From positions 62,001 to 126,000 of the forward strand of contig SVGC01000006.1 in assembly GCA_015056495.1 (NCBI GenBank): a stretch of DNA of 64,000 bases. The letters are read 5' to 3'. A program made the position numbers and the translations under genes. Shown here piece after piece: positions 46,443 to 55,172 of this stretch. Every line of letters begins with the position of its first letter. Position 1 is the stretch's first letter. The stretch is from Butyrivibrio sp. Lineage in GTDB: Bacteria; Bacillota; Clostridia; Lachnospirales; Lachnospiraceae. The notes below the pieces were generated by a model. The model was not told the origin of the DNA, ran no database searches, and saw nothing but the letters and a program-made list of their open reading frames with translations.

Positions 46443-46467
46443 GAAATCCGCATTGACTGCGGATTTC
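46443..46467 (+). terminator. Short hairpin between larB and larC
   Basis: GAAATCCGCA and TGCGGATTTC form a 10-bp stem with a 5-nt loop. There is no strong T-run, so it may attenuate rather than end transcription. It is one of three similar hairpins in the window. Confidence 0.45.
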
Positions 46468-46502
46468 TGTAATATAATCACAATTTTTATAGAGGACAAT
46501 GA

Positions 46503-47810
46503 ATGAAGATTTTGTATATTGATTGTGGCATGGGAGCGGCGGGTGATATGCTCACTGCAGCACTGTTGGATGCCTGCACAGATGATGAGAAAAAAGAAAT
46601 ACTGCAGCAGCTTAATAATATAGGTATCCCTGATGTTACATATACTCTTACAAGGAGTGTAAAATGCGGCATCACAGGCAGTCATATGGAAGTAGCTGTA
46701 GCGGGAGTCGTAGAATCTGAAGATATGTACGACCATCACCATGGCGAGCATGAGCATCATCATGGTGAGGATGGCCATCATCACGACAGCCACCACGACC
46801 ATCATTATGAGCATGACCATATGCGTGACGGGCATGAAGCTCATCATCACCACCACAGCATGTCTGATATCATGGCTGTTGTAAATGGTCTCAATGTATC
46901 AGACAGAGTCAAAAAAGACGTGGAAAATGTTTATGACCTCATTGCTGAGGCAGAGAGCCACGTTCATGGAGTCAAGGTTGAGGATATCCATTTTCATGAA
47001 GTGGGAACAATGGATGCTATAGCTGATATTACTGCGGTCTGTGTCCTCTTTGAAAAAATAGCAGCAGATAAGGTAGTCGCATCCCCTGTACATGTGGGAA
47101 GCGGACAGGTCAGATGCGCCCACGGAATATTGCCGGTGCCGGCTCCTGCAACAGCTTTTATCTTAAAATCCATTCCAATATATGGAGGACAGATAAAAGG
47201 CGAGCTCTGCACTCCTACTGGTGCGGCTTTACTTAAATATTTTGTTGATGAGTTTGGCAGTATGCCTGTTATGTCAAGTGATCAGATCGGATATGGCATG
47301 GGCAAAAAAGATTTTGACAGAGCCAACTGTGTACGTGTCATAGTAGGAACAGTGGAAGAGCGTGACCAGGTTTCAGATGGCTTTTTTTCATCCAATGACA
47401 GAATAGTTGAGCTCTCCTGTAATATCGATGATATGACTGGCGAGGAAATAGGCTTTGCAGCTGATATGCTCATGCAGCAAGGTGCAAGAGACGTTTTTAC
47501 CATTCCTATCTATATGAAAAAAGGCAGACCAGCTGTGCTTTTGAGAGTTATATGTCAGCCGGATGACAGAGAAAAAATCGTAAAAGCTATTTTTAAATAT
47601 ACAAGCACCATCGGAATCAGAGAGACTCTATGCAATAGATATATTTTAGACAGGAGCATGGAACAGCAGGAGACCGTATATGGAACAGTAAGTAAAAAGA
47701 CCGTTTCCGGATATGGAGTATCCAGAGCTAAGTACGAATATGAAGATCTGGCAAGGATTGCCAGGCAGCAGGATATAAGTATCAGTGAAGTTAAAAATAT
47801 GCTTAATTGA
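46503..47810 (+). CDS. larC: Nickel insertion protein LarC
   Basis: The 435-residue protein puts nickel into the pincer cofactor in a CTP-dependent reaction. ILYIDCGMGAAGDML, then DIHFHEVGTMDAIADI, ELCTPTGAALL and the C-terminal SCNIDDMTGEEIGFA and FTIPIYMKKGRP are diagnostic. A His-rich loop (about residues 77-119) holds runs such as HEAHHHHHS and probably stores or binds nickel. In Lactobacillus plantarum the protein is made by frameshifting of two frames; here it is a single open frame. GAGGAC precedes the ATG. The stop overlaps the promoter of the next operon. Confidence 0.94.
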   Translation: MKILYIDCGMGAAGDMLTAALLDACTDDEKKEILQQLNNIGIPDVTYTLTRSVKCGITGSHMEVAVAGVVESEDMYDHHHGEHEHHHGEDGHHHDSHHDHHYEHDHMRDGHEAHHHHHSMSDIMAVVNGLNVSDRVKKDVENVYDLIAEAESHVHGVKVEDIHFHEVGTMDAIADITAVCVLFEKIAADKVVASPVHVGSGQVRCAHGILPVPAPATAFILKSIPIYGGQIKGELCTPTGAALLKYFVDEFGSMPVMSSDQIGYGMGKKDFDRANCVRVIVGTVEERDQVSDGFFSSNDRIVELSCNIDDMTGEEIGFAADMLMQQGARDVFTIPIYMKKGRPAVLLRVICQPDDREKIVKAIFKYTSTIGIRETLCNRYILDRSMEQQETVYGTVSKKTVSGYGVSRAKYEYEDLARIARQQDISISEVKNMLN

Positions 47811-47834
47811 CATATCTGTGCGATTTGTTATACT
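47807..47834 (+). promoter_or_regulatory. SigA promoter of the GntR-clpC operon
   Basis: TTGACA (47807-47812), 16 bases, then TATACT (47829-47834) is a near-consensus housekeeping promoter. The -35 box overlaps the larC stop codon. Confidence 0.8.
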
Positions 47835-47856
47835 TAATGTATCACAGACGAACATC

Positions 47857-47867
47857 TCACATTGTGA
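47857..47867. promoter_or_regulatory. Possible GntR operator
   Basis: TCACATTGTGA is an inverted repeat (TCACA/TGTGA around one base) about 22 bases downstream of the -10 box of the GntR-clpC promoter, well placed to block early transcription. Confidence 0.4.
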
Positions 47868-47903
47868 CATGGTGTTACGATCGTGGATGTTGTGGAGGTG
47901 GAT

Positions 47904-48284
47904 ATGTTAATACAAATTGATTTTAATAGTGATCAGGCAATCTATGTGCAGCTTTGTAATCAGATCATTCTCGGTATTGCCACCGATCAGTTCCATGAAG
48001 GCGATCAGCTGCCTAGCGTTAGACAGCTGGCGGAGACTATCGGAATCAATATGCATACCGTGAATAAGGCCTACAGCATTCTTCAGCAGGATGGATTTGT
48101 TAAGATTGACAGACGAAGAGGTGCTATAATTGCAGTAGATATCGACAAATTGCAAGCTCTTGATGAAGCTAAACAGGAGATGGCATATGTATGTGCAAGA
48201 GCCGTATGTAAGGGGCTCGGAAGAGAAGATATGCATAATCTTGTCGATACTTTATTTGATAATTACGAAAGGAATACTTTATGA
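47904..48284 (+). CDS. GntR-family regulator, YtrA subfamily
   Basis: The 126-residue protein is a winged helix-turn-helix regulator (DFNSDQAIYVQLCNQIILGI, then GDQLPSVRQLAETIGINMHTVNKAYSIL), with only a short C-terminal helical tail, as in the YtrA subfamily. GGAGGTGGAT supports the ATG at 47904. Its stop overlaps the start of clpC (ATGA), so it is translationally coupled to that gene and probably controls it. In many Firmicutes clpC is controlled by CtsR with mcsA and mcsB; none of these is seen here. Confidence 0.9.
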   Translation: MLIQIDFNSDQAIYVQLCNQIILGIATDQFHEGDQLPSVRQLAETIGINMHTVNKAYSILQQDGFVKIDRRRGAIIAVDIDKLQALDEAKQEMAYVCARAVCKGLGREDMHNLVDTLFDNYERNTL

Positions 48285-50914
48285 GCTCACAATACACTGA
48301 CAAGGCAGCCAATGCCTTAAAACTGGCCAAGAGAACAGCCAGACAGCTAAAGCTTAATTACATAGGCACTGAGCATATTCTCATGGGTCTTATCAAAGAA
48401 GACAATTGCGTAGCTTCAAGAATCCTCAGGGACAATGGAATTGATGAAAACAGACTCCTTGATATGATAAAGGATCTGATCGTTCCAGATAGTGGAGTAT
48501 CTACCCTTGATAAAGGCGGTTATTCTCCTAGAGCAGAAAAGGTTCTTGAAGAAGCTGACAGAATGTCTGACAGATTCAACTCTGATAAGACAGGTACAGA
48601 ACATATACTTTTATCAATCATCAAAGAAGGCGAAAATGTAGCTGTTCGTCTGCTTTCAACTATGGGAGCACCTCTTCAGAAGATCTATGCTGAGACTCTG
48701 GCTGCAATGGGTGAAGATCCTAATCTGGTCAAGGAAGACCTTGGCAGAAAAAATGCTGGCAAGAAAAAGAACAGCATGCTTGCTCAGTACAGTAGAGATC
48801 TTACAGCACTGGCAGCTGATAAAAAGCTTGATCCTGTGATCGGCAGAGACAGTGAGATCAAGCGTGTGGTACAGATCCTGAGCAGACGTACCAAGAACAA
48901 TCCATGTCTTATTGGTGAGCCTGGTGTTGGTAAAACAGCAGTAGTAGAGGGACTTGCCCAGCGTATAGCTCTTGGAACTGTTCCTTTTACAGTAAGAGAT
49001 AAGAGACTTCTTACTCTTGATCTTTCAGGAATGATAGCAGGATCAAAGTACAGAGGTGAATTTGAAGAGCGTATCAAGAAAGTCATCGCAGAAGTTGCAG
49101 AGGATGGTAATATCATTCTGTTTGTAGATGAGATGCATACACTTATAGGAGCCGGTGGTGCTGAAGGTGCCATTGATGCTTCCAATATCCTTAAGCCATC
49201 TTTGGCTCGTGGCGAGATCCAGATGATCGGAGCTACAACCATTACAGAATATAGAAAATATGTTGAAAAAGATGCTGCCTTAGAGCGTCGTTTTCAGCCT
49301 GTAACTGTGGAAGAGCCTACAGTTGAAGAAACTAAAGAAATTCTTAGTGGTATAGTTGGAAAATATGAAGAGCATCATCATGTAAAGATCACAGATGAAG
49401 CTATAAATGCAGCTGTTGAATTATCTTCAAGATATATCAACGACAGAAATCTGCCTGATAAGGCTATTGATGTTATTGATGAAGCAGCCTCTGCAGTCAG
49501 ACTCAGAGAGATGGCTGTTCCTAGCAAGATCAAAGAGATGGAAGAAGAGATTCAGGCACTTGATGATAAGGTAGAAGAGGCTCTCAGAAGAGAAGACTTC
49601 GCTATGGCCAGTGAATACAACAAACAGCAGACTGACCTCATCAAGAAGTACAACAGGACCAAGACTAATGCAGCTATAAAGGAAAAGAACACACCTATCT
49701 TTGTTAATGAAAATGATGTGGCAGAGGTAGTTGCATTATGGACCAAGATTCCTGTAAAGAAGATTGCAGAGAAAGAATCTGATAAGCTTCTTAAACTGGA
49801 GTCAGTCCTTCATCAGAGAGTTATTGGCCAGGAAGATGCCGTAGTAGCCGTATCCAAGGCAATCAGACGAGGCAGAGTAGGACTTCAGGATCCTAACAGA
49901 CCTATCGGTTCATTCCTGTTCCTTGGACCTACAGGTGTTGGTAAGACAGAGCTTTCCAAAGCACTTGCTGAGGCAATGTTCGGCTCAGAAGATGCACTTA
50001 TAAGAGTTGATATGTCTGAATACATGGAAGGTCACTCCGTATCCAAGATGATCGGTTCACCGCCAGGATATGTTGGATATGATGAGGGTGGTCAGCTTAG
50101 TGAAAAAGTCAGAAGACATCCATATTCAGTTATTCTGTTTGATGAAATAGAAAAAGCTCATCCTGATATCTTCAATGTATTACTGCAGGTATTGGATGAT
50201 GGACATATTACAGATGCCAAGGGTAGAAAGGTAAGCTTTAAGAACACTATCCTGATCATGACATCTAATGCGGGAGCTCAGCACATTATTGAACCAAAGA
50301 AGCTTGGTTTCGGTGCTGGAGCAGATGCCAAAAAAGATTATGAAGATATGAAATCCGGCGTAATGGAGGAAGTTAAGAGACTCTTTAAGCCTGAATTCAT
50401 TAACCGTATTGATGAGATCATGGTATTCCATCCTCTTACTGAAAAAGAGATGATGGAGATAGTTACACTTCTTTCTGCAAACCTTACAAAGCGTTGCAAG
50501 AAGCAGCTTGATATCACTCTCAAGATCGCAGAACCAGTTAAGAAGTTCCTTGTTAACAAGTATTCTGATGCCAAGATGGGTGCAAGACCTCTTAAGAGAG
50601 CTATTCAGTCTGTTATTGAAGACGCAATGGCAGAAGAACTCTTGAAGGGCAATATTTCAAGAGGACAGGAAGTTACTATATCTCTTAAGGATGACAAGAT
50701 CGTCTTCAAGGGAAAAGATAAAGCTCCTGTAAAGGAAGTAAAAGCTGAAAGTAAGTCTAAAGCTACAGGCAAAGCAGCATCTAAGTCCACAAAGACATCA
50801 AAGACTGCAAAGAAGCCAAAGGCTACGAAGACTACTAAAACTTCAAAGACTACTAAGTCTTCAAAGTCAGCAAAGACAGCAAAGAATACGAAGTCTTCAA
50901 AAACAAAGCATTAA
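48281..50914 (+). CDS. clpC: ATP-dependent Clp protease ATPase subunit ClpC
   Basis: The 877-residue Hsp100 unfoldase feeds substrates to ClpP. It has an N-terminal Clp_N repeat domain (about 1-145), a first AAA+ domain with GEPGVGKTAVVEGLAQ and LFVDEMHTLIGAG, a UVR-type coiled-coil middle region (EALRREDFAMASEYNKQQ), and a second AAA+ domain with GPTGVGKTELSKALAEAM and VILFDEIEKAHPD. It ends with an unusual tail (about 815-877) composed nearly only of Lys, Ser, Thr and Ala. Usual ClpC proteins of 810-820 residues lack this. The gene is coupled to the GntR gene. Confidence 0.95.
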   Translation: MSSQYTDKAANALKLAKRTARQLKLNYIGTEHILMGLIKEDNCVASRILRDNGIDENRLLDMIKDLIVPDSGVSTLDKGGYSPRAEKVLEEADRMSDRFNSDKTGTEHILLSIIKEGENVAVRLLSTMGAPLQKIYAETLAAMGEDPNLVKEDLGRKNAGKKKNSMLAQYSRDLTALAADKKLDPVIGRDSEIKRVVQILSRRTKNNPCLIGEPGVGKTAVVEGLAQRIALGTVPFTVRDKRLLTLDLSGMIAGSKYRGEFEERIKKVIAEVAEDGNIILFVDEMHTLIGAGGAEGAIDASNILKPSLARGEIQMIGATTITEYRKYVEKDAALERRFQPVTVEEPTVEETKEILSGIVGKYEEHHHVKITDEAINAAVELSSRYINDRNLPDKAIDVIDEAASAVRLREMAVPSKIKEMEEEIQALDDKVEEALRREDFAMASEYNKQQTDLIKKYNRTKTNAAIKEKNTPIFVNENDVAEVVALWTKIPVKKIAEKESDKLLKLESVLHQRVIGQEDAVVAVSKAIRRGRVGLQDPNRPIGSFLFLGPTGVGKTELSKALAEAMFGSEDALIRVDMSEYMEGHSVSKMIGSPPGYVGYDEGGQLSEKVRRHPYSVILFDEIEKAHPDIFNVLLQVLDDGHITDAKGRKVSFKNTILIMTSNAGAQHIIEPKKLGFGAGADAKKDYEDMKSGVMEEVKRLFKPEFINRIDEIMVFHPLTEKEMMEIVTLLSANLTKRCKKQLDITLKIAEPVKKFLVNKYSDAKMGARPLKRAIQSVIEDAMAEELLKGNISRGQEVTISLKDDKIVFKGKDKAPVKEVKAESKSKATGKAASKSTKTSKTAKKPKATKTTKTSKTTKSSKSAKTAKNTKSSKTKH

Positions 50915-50984
50915 TTGGGTTTGAAGCAAGGGCAATAACCAACTTTGCCAAATTAAATACCAAATTTGCCAGAAAAAAATATAT

Positions 50985-51028
50985 GAATTCCTCCTATGTA
51001 AAATGAAGTTACATAGGAGGAATTTTTA
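50985..51028 (+). terminator. Terminator after clpC
   Basis: AATTCCTCCTATGTAA pairs with TTACATAGGAGGAATT around a short loop, followed by TTT. A second hairpin (TCATAGGAAA/TTTCCTATGA, 51031-51054) follows at once. Confidence 0.85.
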
Positions 51029-51060
51029 TATCATAGGAAAGCAATTTCCTATGATATAAA

Positions 51061-51083
51061 AAGCTCCGCACGAGGCGGAGCTT
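51061..51083 (-). terminator. Terminator of the minus-strand endosialidase-like gene
   Basis: AAGCTCCGC and GCGGAGCTT form a 9-bp stem; on the minus strand it is followed by TTTTATATC. Confidence 0.8.
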
Positions 51084-51097
51084 CCTTAGTCATATAT

Positions 51098-51508
51098 TCA
51101 CTTTTCAATTTTAACCGGTACAGCGCCTGCTCCGGCAAGTTCAACGCTGATGCTTAATTTTCCACCAACATTTGTACTCATCTTGCCTTCGGATTTTCCT
51201 TTAACAAAAACCTTGTACTCAGTATTTTCTTCTAGTCCTACTGTTATCTGAGCGTCTTCCTGACCTTCTACAGAAAACTCAACGCCTTTGGATGATTCCT
51301 TGAAATTAGTAACGACTGTTCCTGGAACTGATTCATAAACAAAATTCTCATTTCGTTCCAACTTTGTGATGTCTTTAAATGTCTTAACCTTCAGCAGTGC
51401 ACCCTTATGCTTGAATCCATCCAGTTTAGCTTTTTCTGGAAGTTCATAATTTCCGAAACTGATAGTTCCGTCTTGCTCTGCTCGCAGTAACTGTTCAACG
51501 ACAGCCAT
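51098..51508 (-). CDS. Small 'endosialidase-like' protein of unknown function
   Basis: The 136-residue protein starts MAVVEQLLRAEQDGTISFGNY and ends KLSISVELAGAGAVPVKIEK. It contains VKTFKDITKLERNENFVYES and EGQEDAQITVGLEENTEYKV. Similar short proteins are common and highly expressed in Lachnospiraceae and are often labelled endosialidase, a name that I doubt: it is too short for such an enzyme. It is beta-rich and acidic, lacks a signal peptide, and may be a structural or storage protein. AGGAGGTACAAG directly before the ATG at 51508 decides the start and suggests high expression. Confidence 0.7.
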   Translation of the reverse strand: MAVVEQLLRAEQDGTISFGNYELPEKAKLDGFKHKGALLKVKTFKDITKLERNENFVYESVPGTVVTNFKESSKGVEFSVEGQEDAQITVGLEENTEYKVFVKGKSEGKMSTNVGGKLSISVELAGAGAVPVKIEK

Positions 51509-51783
51509 CTTGTACCTCCTGAATGCTGATACATTACTTGTGTAATGCATCGGGACCAATCAATCCCTGTAATCTTATTATTATGCTTACAAATATAGTA
51601 AGCTTATTACGTACTCTTATTATAAGCTATATATTCCGAATATAAAATGAAAAAAATATAACTTTTTTTACCCTATTTACCCAATCCTGCTATTGATTTA
51701 TTTTAATTCATCAAGGTAGTTTGTATTGATTCATATAATTGTATAAGTGTAAAATGGTTATAGATTGTTATTGGAGGAGTATT

Positions 51784-53166
51784 GTGGCTACTAAGATCAA
51801 AACAGTATATTTTTGCCAGAACTGCGGGTATGAATCATCCAAATGGATGGGACAATGCCCTGGGTGCAAAAATTGGAATACATTTGTTGAAGAAACGGTC
51901 AAGAAGACTACTGGTACTAAGGCTGCTGCAGCTAAGACCATTGCTGATGTCAGAGATATTCAGCCTATGAGCCTCTCTGCAGTGTCCACAGATGAAGAAG
52001 ACCGCGATGATACACATATAACTGAGCTTAACAGAGCCCTCGGCGGAGGCCTTGTGAGAGGTTCTCTTACCCTGGTAGGTGGAGACCCTGGTATAGGTAA
52101 GTCTACCCTGATGCTGCAGGTGGCAAGAAATCTTGCTGCTGACGGAAAAAACATGTTATATATATCAGGAGAGGAATCACTGCGACAGATCAAGCTCAGA
52201 GCTAACAGATTAGGTGATTTTACTGATGATCTTAAGTTTCTATGCGAGACCAATCTTGATACAATAGAGGCTGTGATCGAGAGAGTCAAGCCTGAGATAG
52301 TGGTTATTGATTCGATCCAGACCATGTTTAGCGATGAAGTATCAGCAGCTCCTGGTAGTGTTTCTCAGGTAAGGGAGGCAACAGCTGTTCTTTTGAGAAT
52401 TGCCAAGAGCCTCAATATTTCAGTATTTATCATAGGACATGTTACCAAAGAGGGCACGGTTGCCGGCCCGAGAGTATTGGAACACATGGTAGATACAGTA
52501 CTTTATTTTGAAGGAGACAGACATGCGTCCTATAGAGTCCTTAGAGCTATCAAGAACAGATTTGGCTCAACTGATGAAATAGGCGTATTTGAAATGAGAG
52601 AAGAAGGTCTGGTGGAAGTACTCAATCCTTCAGAGTTTATGTTGGAAGGCAGACCAGAAAATTCAAGCGGCAATGTTGTTACCTGTTCGCTTGAAGGTAC
52701 AAGACCTATACTTATTGAGGTGCAGGCTCTTGTGTGTAGAAGTAATTTTGGATTTCCAAGGCGACAGGCCACAGGAACTGATTTTAACAGGGTCAACCTC
52801 CTGATGGCTGTACTTGAAAAGAGACTGGGCCTGCAGATGGGCGACTGTGATGCTTACGTCAATCTGGCAGGTGGTATGAAGCTTAATGAACCGGCCCTTG
52901 ATCTTGGTATATGCATGGCTGTTATTTCAAGCTTTAGAAATAAGCCTGTAGACAGTGATGTTATAGCATTTGGAGAAGTGGGACTAAGCGGAGAGGTAAG
53001 GGCTGTCAATATGACAGAGACCAGAATACAGGAAGCCGCCAAACTGGGATTTAATACCTGTATAGTTCCTGCAGTTTCAGTCAGCAAGCTGAACAAGAAG
53101 TTTGGCAAGATGAAGATCATTGGAGTTAAGTCAGTACAGGATGTAATGGATTATATGGCAAATTAA
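51784..53166 (+). CDS. radA: DNA repair protein RadA
   Basis: The 460-residue DnaB-like helicase works in recombination, promoting branch migration. It has an N-terminal zinc finger (CQNCGYESSKWMGQCPGC), a RecA-like ATPase with GGDPGIGKSTLMLQVARN, the RadA motif KNRFGSTDEIGVFEM, and a C-terminal Lon-like domain (about 345-455). The start is GTG at 51784 with GGAGGAG upstream; an earlier ATG at 51739 is not supported. It is often found next to clpC in Firmicutes, and here only one divergent gene separates them. Confidence 0.95.
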   Translation: MATKIKTVYFCQNCGYESSKWMGQCPGCKNWNTFVEETVKKTTGTKAAAAKTIADVRDIQPMSLSAVSTDEEDRDDTHITELNRALGGGLVRGSLTLVGGDPGIGKSTLMLQVARNLAADGKNMLYISGEESLRQIKLRANRLGDFTDDLKFLCETNLDTIEAVIERVKPEIVVIDSIQTMFSDEVSAAPGSVSQVREATAVLLRIAKSLNISVFIIGHVTKEGTVAGPRVLEHMVDTVLYFEGDRHASYRVLRAIKNRFGSTDEIGVFEMREEGLVEVLNPSEFMLEGRPENSSGNVVTCSLEGTRPILIEVQALVCRSNFGFPRRQATGTDFNRVNLLMAVLEKRLGLQMGDCDAYVNLAGGMKLNEPALDLGICMAVISSFRNKPVDSDVIAFGEVGLSGEVRAVNMTETRIQEAAKLGFNTCIVPAVSVSKLNKKFGKMKIIGVKSVQDVMDYMAN

Positions 53167-53190
53167 ATAAAAAGCTGAGAGGAAAAAGGA

Positions 53191-54366
53191 ATGGATAATT
53201 TTATTTACCACGCACCTACAGAAGTCGTTTTTGGTAAAGAAGCAGAAGATCAGACTGGTAAGATGGCTTTTAAGTACGGCGGACATAAAGTTATGCTTGT
53301 ATATGGTGGCGGAAGCGTTGTCAGAAGCGGACTTCTTGATAAAGTAAAGAATTCTCTTGAAAGCGCCAAGATAAGTTTTGTTGAATTTGGCGGAGCAAAG
53401 CCAAATCCGACGGTTGAACATGCTATGGAAGGCATAAAGCTTGCGCTTGAAGAACACGTGGATATGGTAATAGGTATTGGAGGCGGCAGTTCTATTGATA
53501 CAGCCAAGGCAATCGCCCATGGAACAGCCAATCCTGATTTTGAACTATGGGATATCTGGACAGGAGAGAGACCGCTTATCATGTCACTCCCTGTTGGAGC
53601 AGTTCTTACAATTCCTGCAGCAGGCAGTGAGATGAGTGATTCAGCTGTTCTTACCAATGAAAAGATTGGCAAGAAATCCGGTATAAACACTGATTTTAAC
53701 AGATGTAAATTTGCCATCATGAATCCTGAGTGGTGCTTTACACTTCCTAAATATCAGCTTGGTGCCGGTATTACAGATATTTTGATGCACACTCTGGAAA
53801 GATATTTTATTCCTGATTATAACTGCATGTTGACTGATGAGATAGCAGAAGGTCTTATGCGAACTGTCATAAACAACGGTCTGAAGCTCATGAAAAATCA
53901 GGAAGATTACGACGCTATGGCTGAGATCATGTGGTGCAGCAGCCTGTCACATAATAATATTACAGGCCTTGGAAGACCAAAGGATTTCTCAGTTCATAAG
54001 CTTGGACATGCGCTTAGTGCTAAATATGACGTTACTCATGGAGCATCCCTGTCAGCTGTATGGGGCAGTTGGGCTGAGTATCTGTACAAATATGCTACAG
54101 ACAGATTTGGTCAATATGCCCGCAGAGTATGGTATGTAGATAGCCTTAATGATGAACAGGCATCCCGCGAAGGAATCCTTCGTACCATAGACTTTTTTGC
54201 ATCTCTTGGAATGCCGACTTCACTGTCAGACCTTGATGTAGAGATCACAAAGCGTGATATCCAGCTGCTGGCGCTTGATGCGACCAAAGATGACACTGTC
54301 AAGCTGTCTCAGATCATTCCTTTGGGAGCAAAAGAGGTTATGGATATTTATATGGCAGCAATGTAA
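53191..54366 (+). CDS. Iron-containing alcohol dehydrogenase, butanol dehydrogenase-like
   Basis: The 391-residue protein is a group III alcohol dehydrogenase of the YqhD/Bdh type, reducing aldehydes to alcohols with NAD(P)H. VVFGKEAEDQTG, YGGGSVVRSGLLD, GIGGGSSIDTAKAIA and the iron-ligand region GAGITDILMHTLERYF and HKLGHALSAKYDVTHGASLS, with the Asp and His ligands, are diagnostic. It starts 24 bases after radA with GAGAGGAAAAAGGA upstream, and a terminator follows. A fermentative role is likely. Confidence 0.93.
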   Translation: MDNFIYHAPTEVVFGKEAEDQTGKMAFKYGGHKVMLVYGGGSVVRSGLLDKVKNSLESAKISFVEFGGAKPNPTVEHAMEGIKLALEEHVDMVIGIGGGSSIDTAKAIAHGTANPDFELWDIWTGERPLIMSLPVGAVLTIPAAGSEMSDSAVLTNEKIGKKSGINTDFNRCKFAIMNPEWCFTLPKYQLGAGITDILMHTLERYFIPDYNCMLTDEIAEGLMRTVINNGLKLMKNQEDYDAMAEIMWCSSLSHNNITGLGRPKDFSVHKLGHALSAKYDVTHGASLSAVWGSWAEYLYKYATDRFGQYARRVWYVDSLNDEQASREGILRTIDFFASLGMPTSLSDLDVEITKRDIQLLALDATKDDTVKLSQIIPLGAKEVMDIYMAAM

Positions 54367-54386
54367 ATCATAAAATGATTCATGTG

Positions 54387-54430
54387 GAAAACAAGCCATG
54401 GAATGTTGCTTTTGATGGCTTGTTTTCTTT
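54387..54430 (+). terminator. Terminator after the alcohol dehydrogenase
   Basis: GAAAACAAGCCAT pairs with ATGGCTTGTTTTC around a 15-nt loop, followed by TTTAA. Confidence 0.8.
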
Positions 54431-54460
54431 AATGTAAAAAAGTTATGCGAGGAGTTAGCA

Positions 54461-55117
54461 ATGCTAGATTATTTTAAAAATTATCTTAAACAGCCGGGAC
54501 TCAAAAGAAGAGTAGGCATAATGCTTTTGGGAGTCTTTTTGATGGGATTTTTCTTATCATTCCTGATACCGATTAATCTCGGAACAGATCCATGCACATT
54601 TATGAATGTTACTATTTCAGGGAGACTTGGAATACTTTTTGGCACTTGGCAGCTTTTGCTGAATCTTGTTCTTATCATCATTGTATTTATTTCTGAATAC
54701 AGATACATTGGACCTGGAACAATTGCCAATATGGTGCTTATAGGATATATATCAGATTTCTTCAGATGGGTTTGGAGTAATATCATTCCAGACACTTGCT
54801 TTACTGATATGCCATCCAGAGCAGTGATCTTTGTTATCACACTGGCCGGATTTATTGTAAGTGCTTCATTATATATGAATGCTGACGTTGGAGTATCTCC
54901 ATATGATGCTATGCCGCTTATTGTTCATGATAAGTTCCTGAAAAAAGTACCATTTAAGTTTGTACGTATAGGATACGATTTTCTTGTGATCATTATTGGA
55001 TGTCTGTTTGGAGGCACACCTAACATAGGTATTATCTTAATGGCATTGGCACTTGGTCCGGTGATCACAGCTGTAGGCAAAAAGCTCAGCAGATTTCTTG
55101 GGGTAGATGTAAAATAG
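54461..55117 (+). CDS. YczE/YitT-like membrane protein
   Basis: The 218-residue protein has about five membrane segments starting with GIMLLGVFLMGFFLSFLIP. The duplicated motif LGTDPCTFMN and VGVSPYDAM, each in a half of the protein, is the hallmark of the YczE/YyaS family. Function is not known for the family. GAGGAGTTAGCA precedes the ATG. It stands alone after a terminator. Confidence 0.82.
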   Translation: MLDYFKNYLKQPGLKRRVGIMLLGVFLMGFFLSFLIPINLGTDPCTFMNVTISGRLGILFGTWQLLLNLVLIIIVFISEYRYIGPGTIANMVLIGYISDFFRWVWSNIIPDTCFTDMPSRAVIFVITLAGFIVSASLYMNADVGVSPYDAMPLIVHDKFLKKVPFKFVRIGYDFLVIIIGCLFGGTPNIGIILMALALGPVITAVGKKLSRFLGVDVK

Positions 55118-55172
55118 TATTTTAGAGTTATATTTTTTTATATTTAAAGAAAGATATATTGGGGGAATTGTT

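Noticed and set aside
51098-51508. True endosialidase
   Set aside because: The protein is only 136 residues, far too short, and lacks any sialidase Asp-box or beta-propeller pattern.
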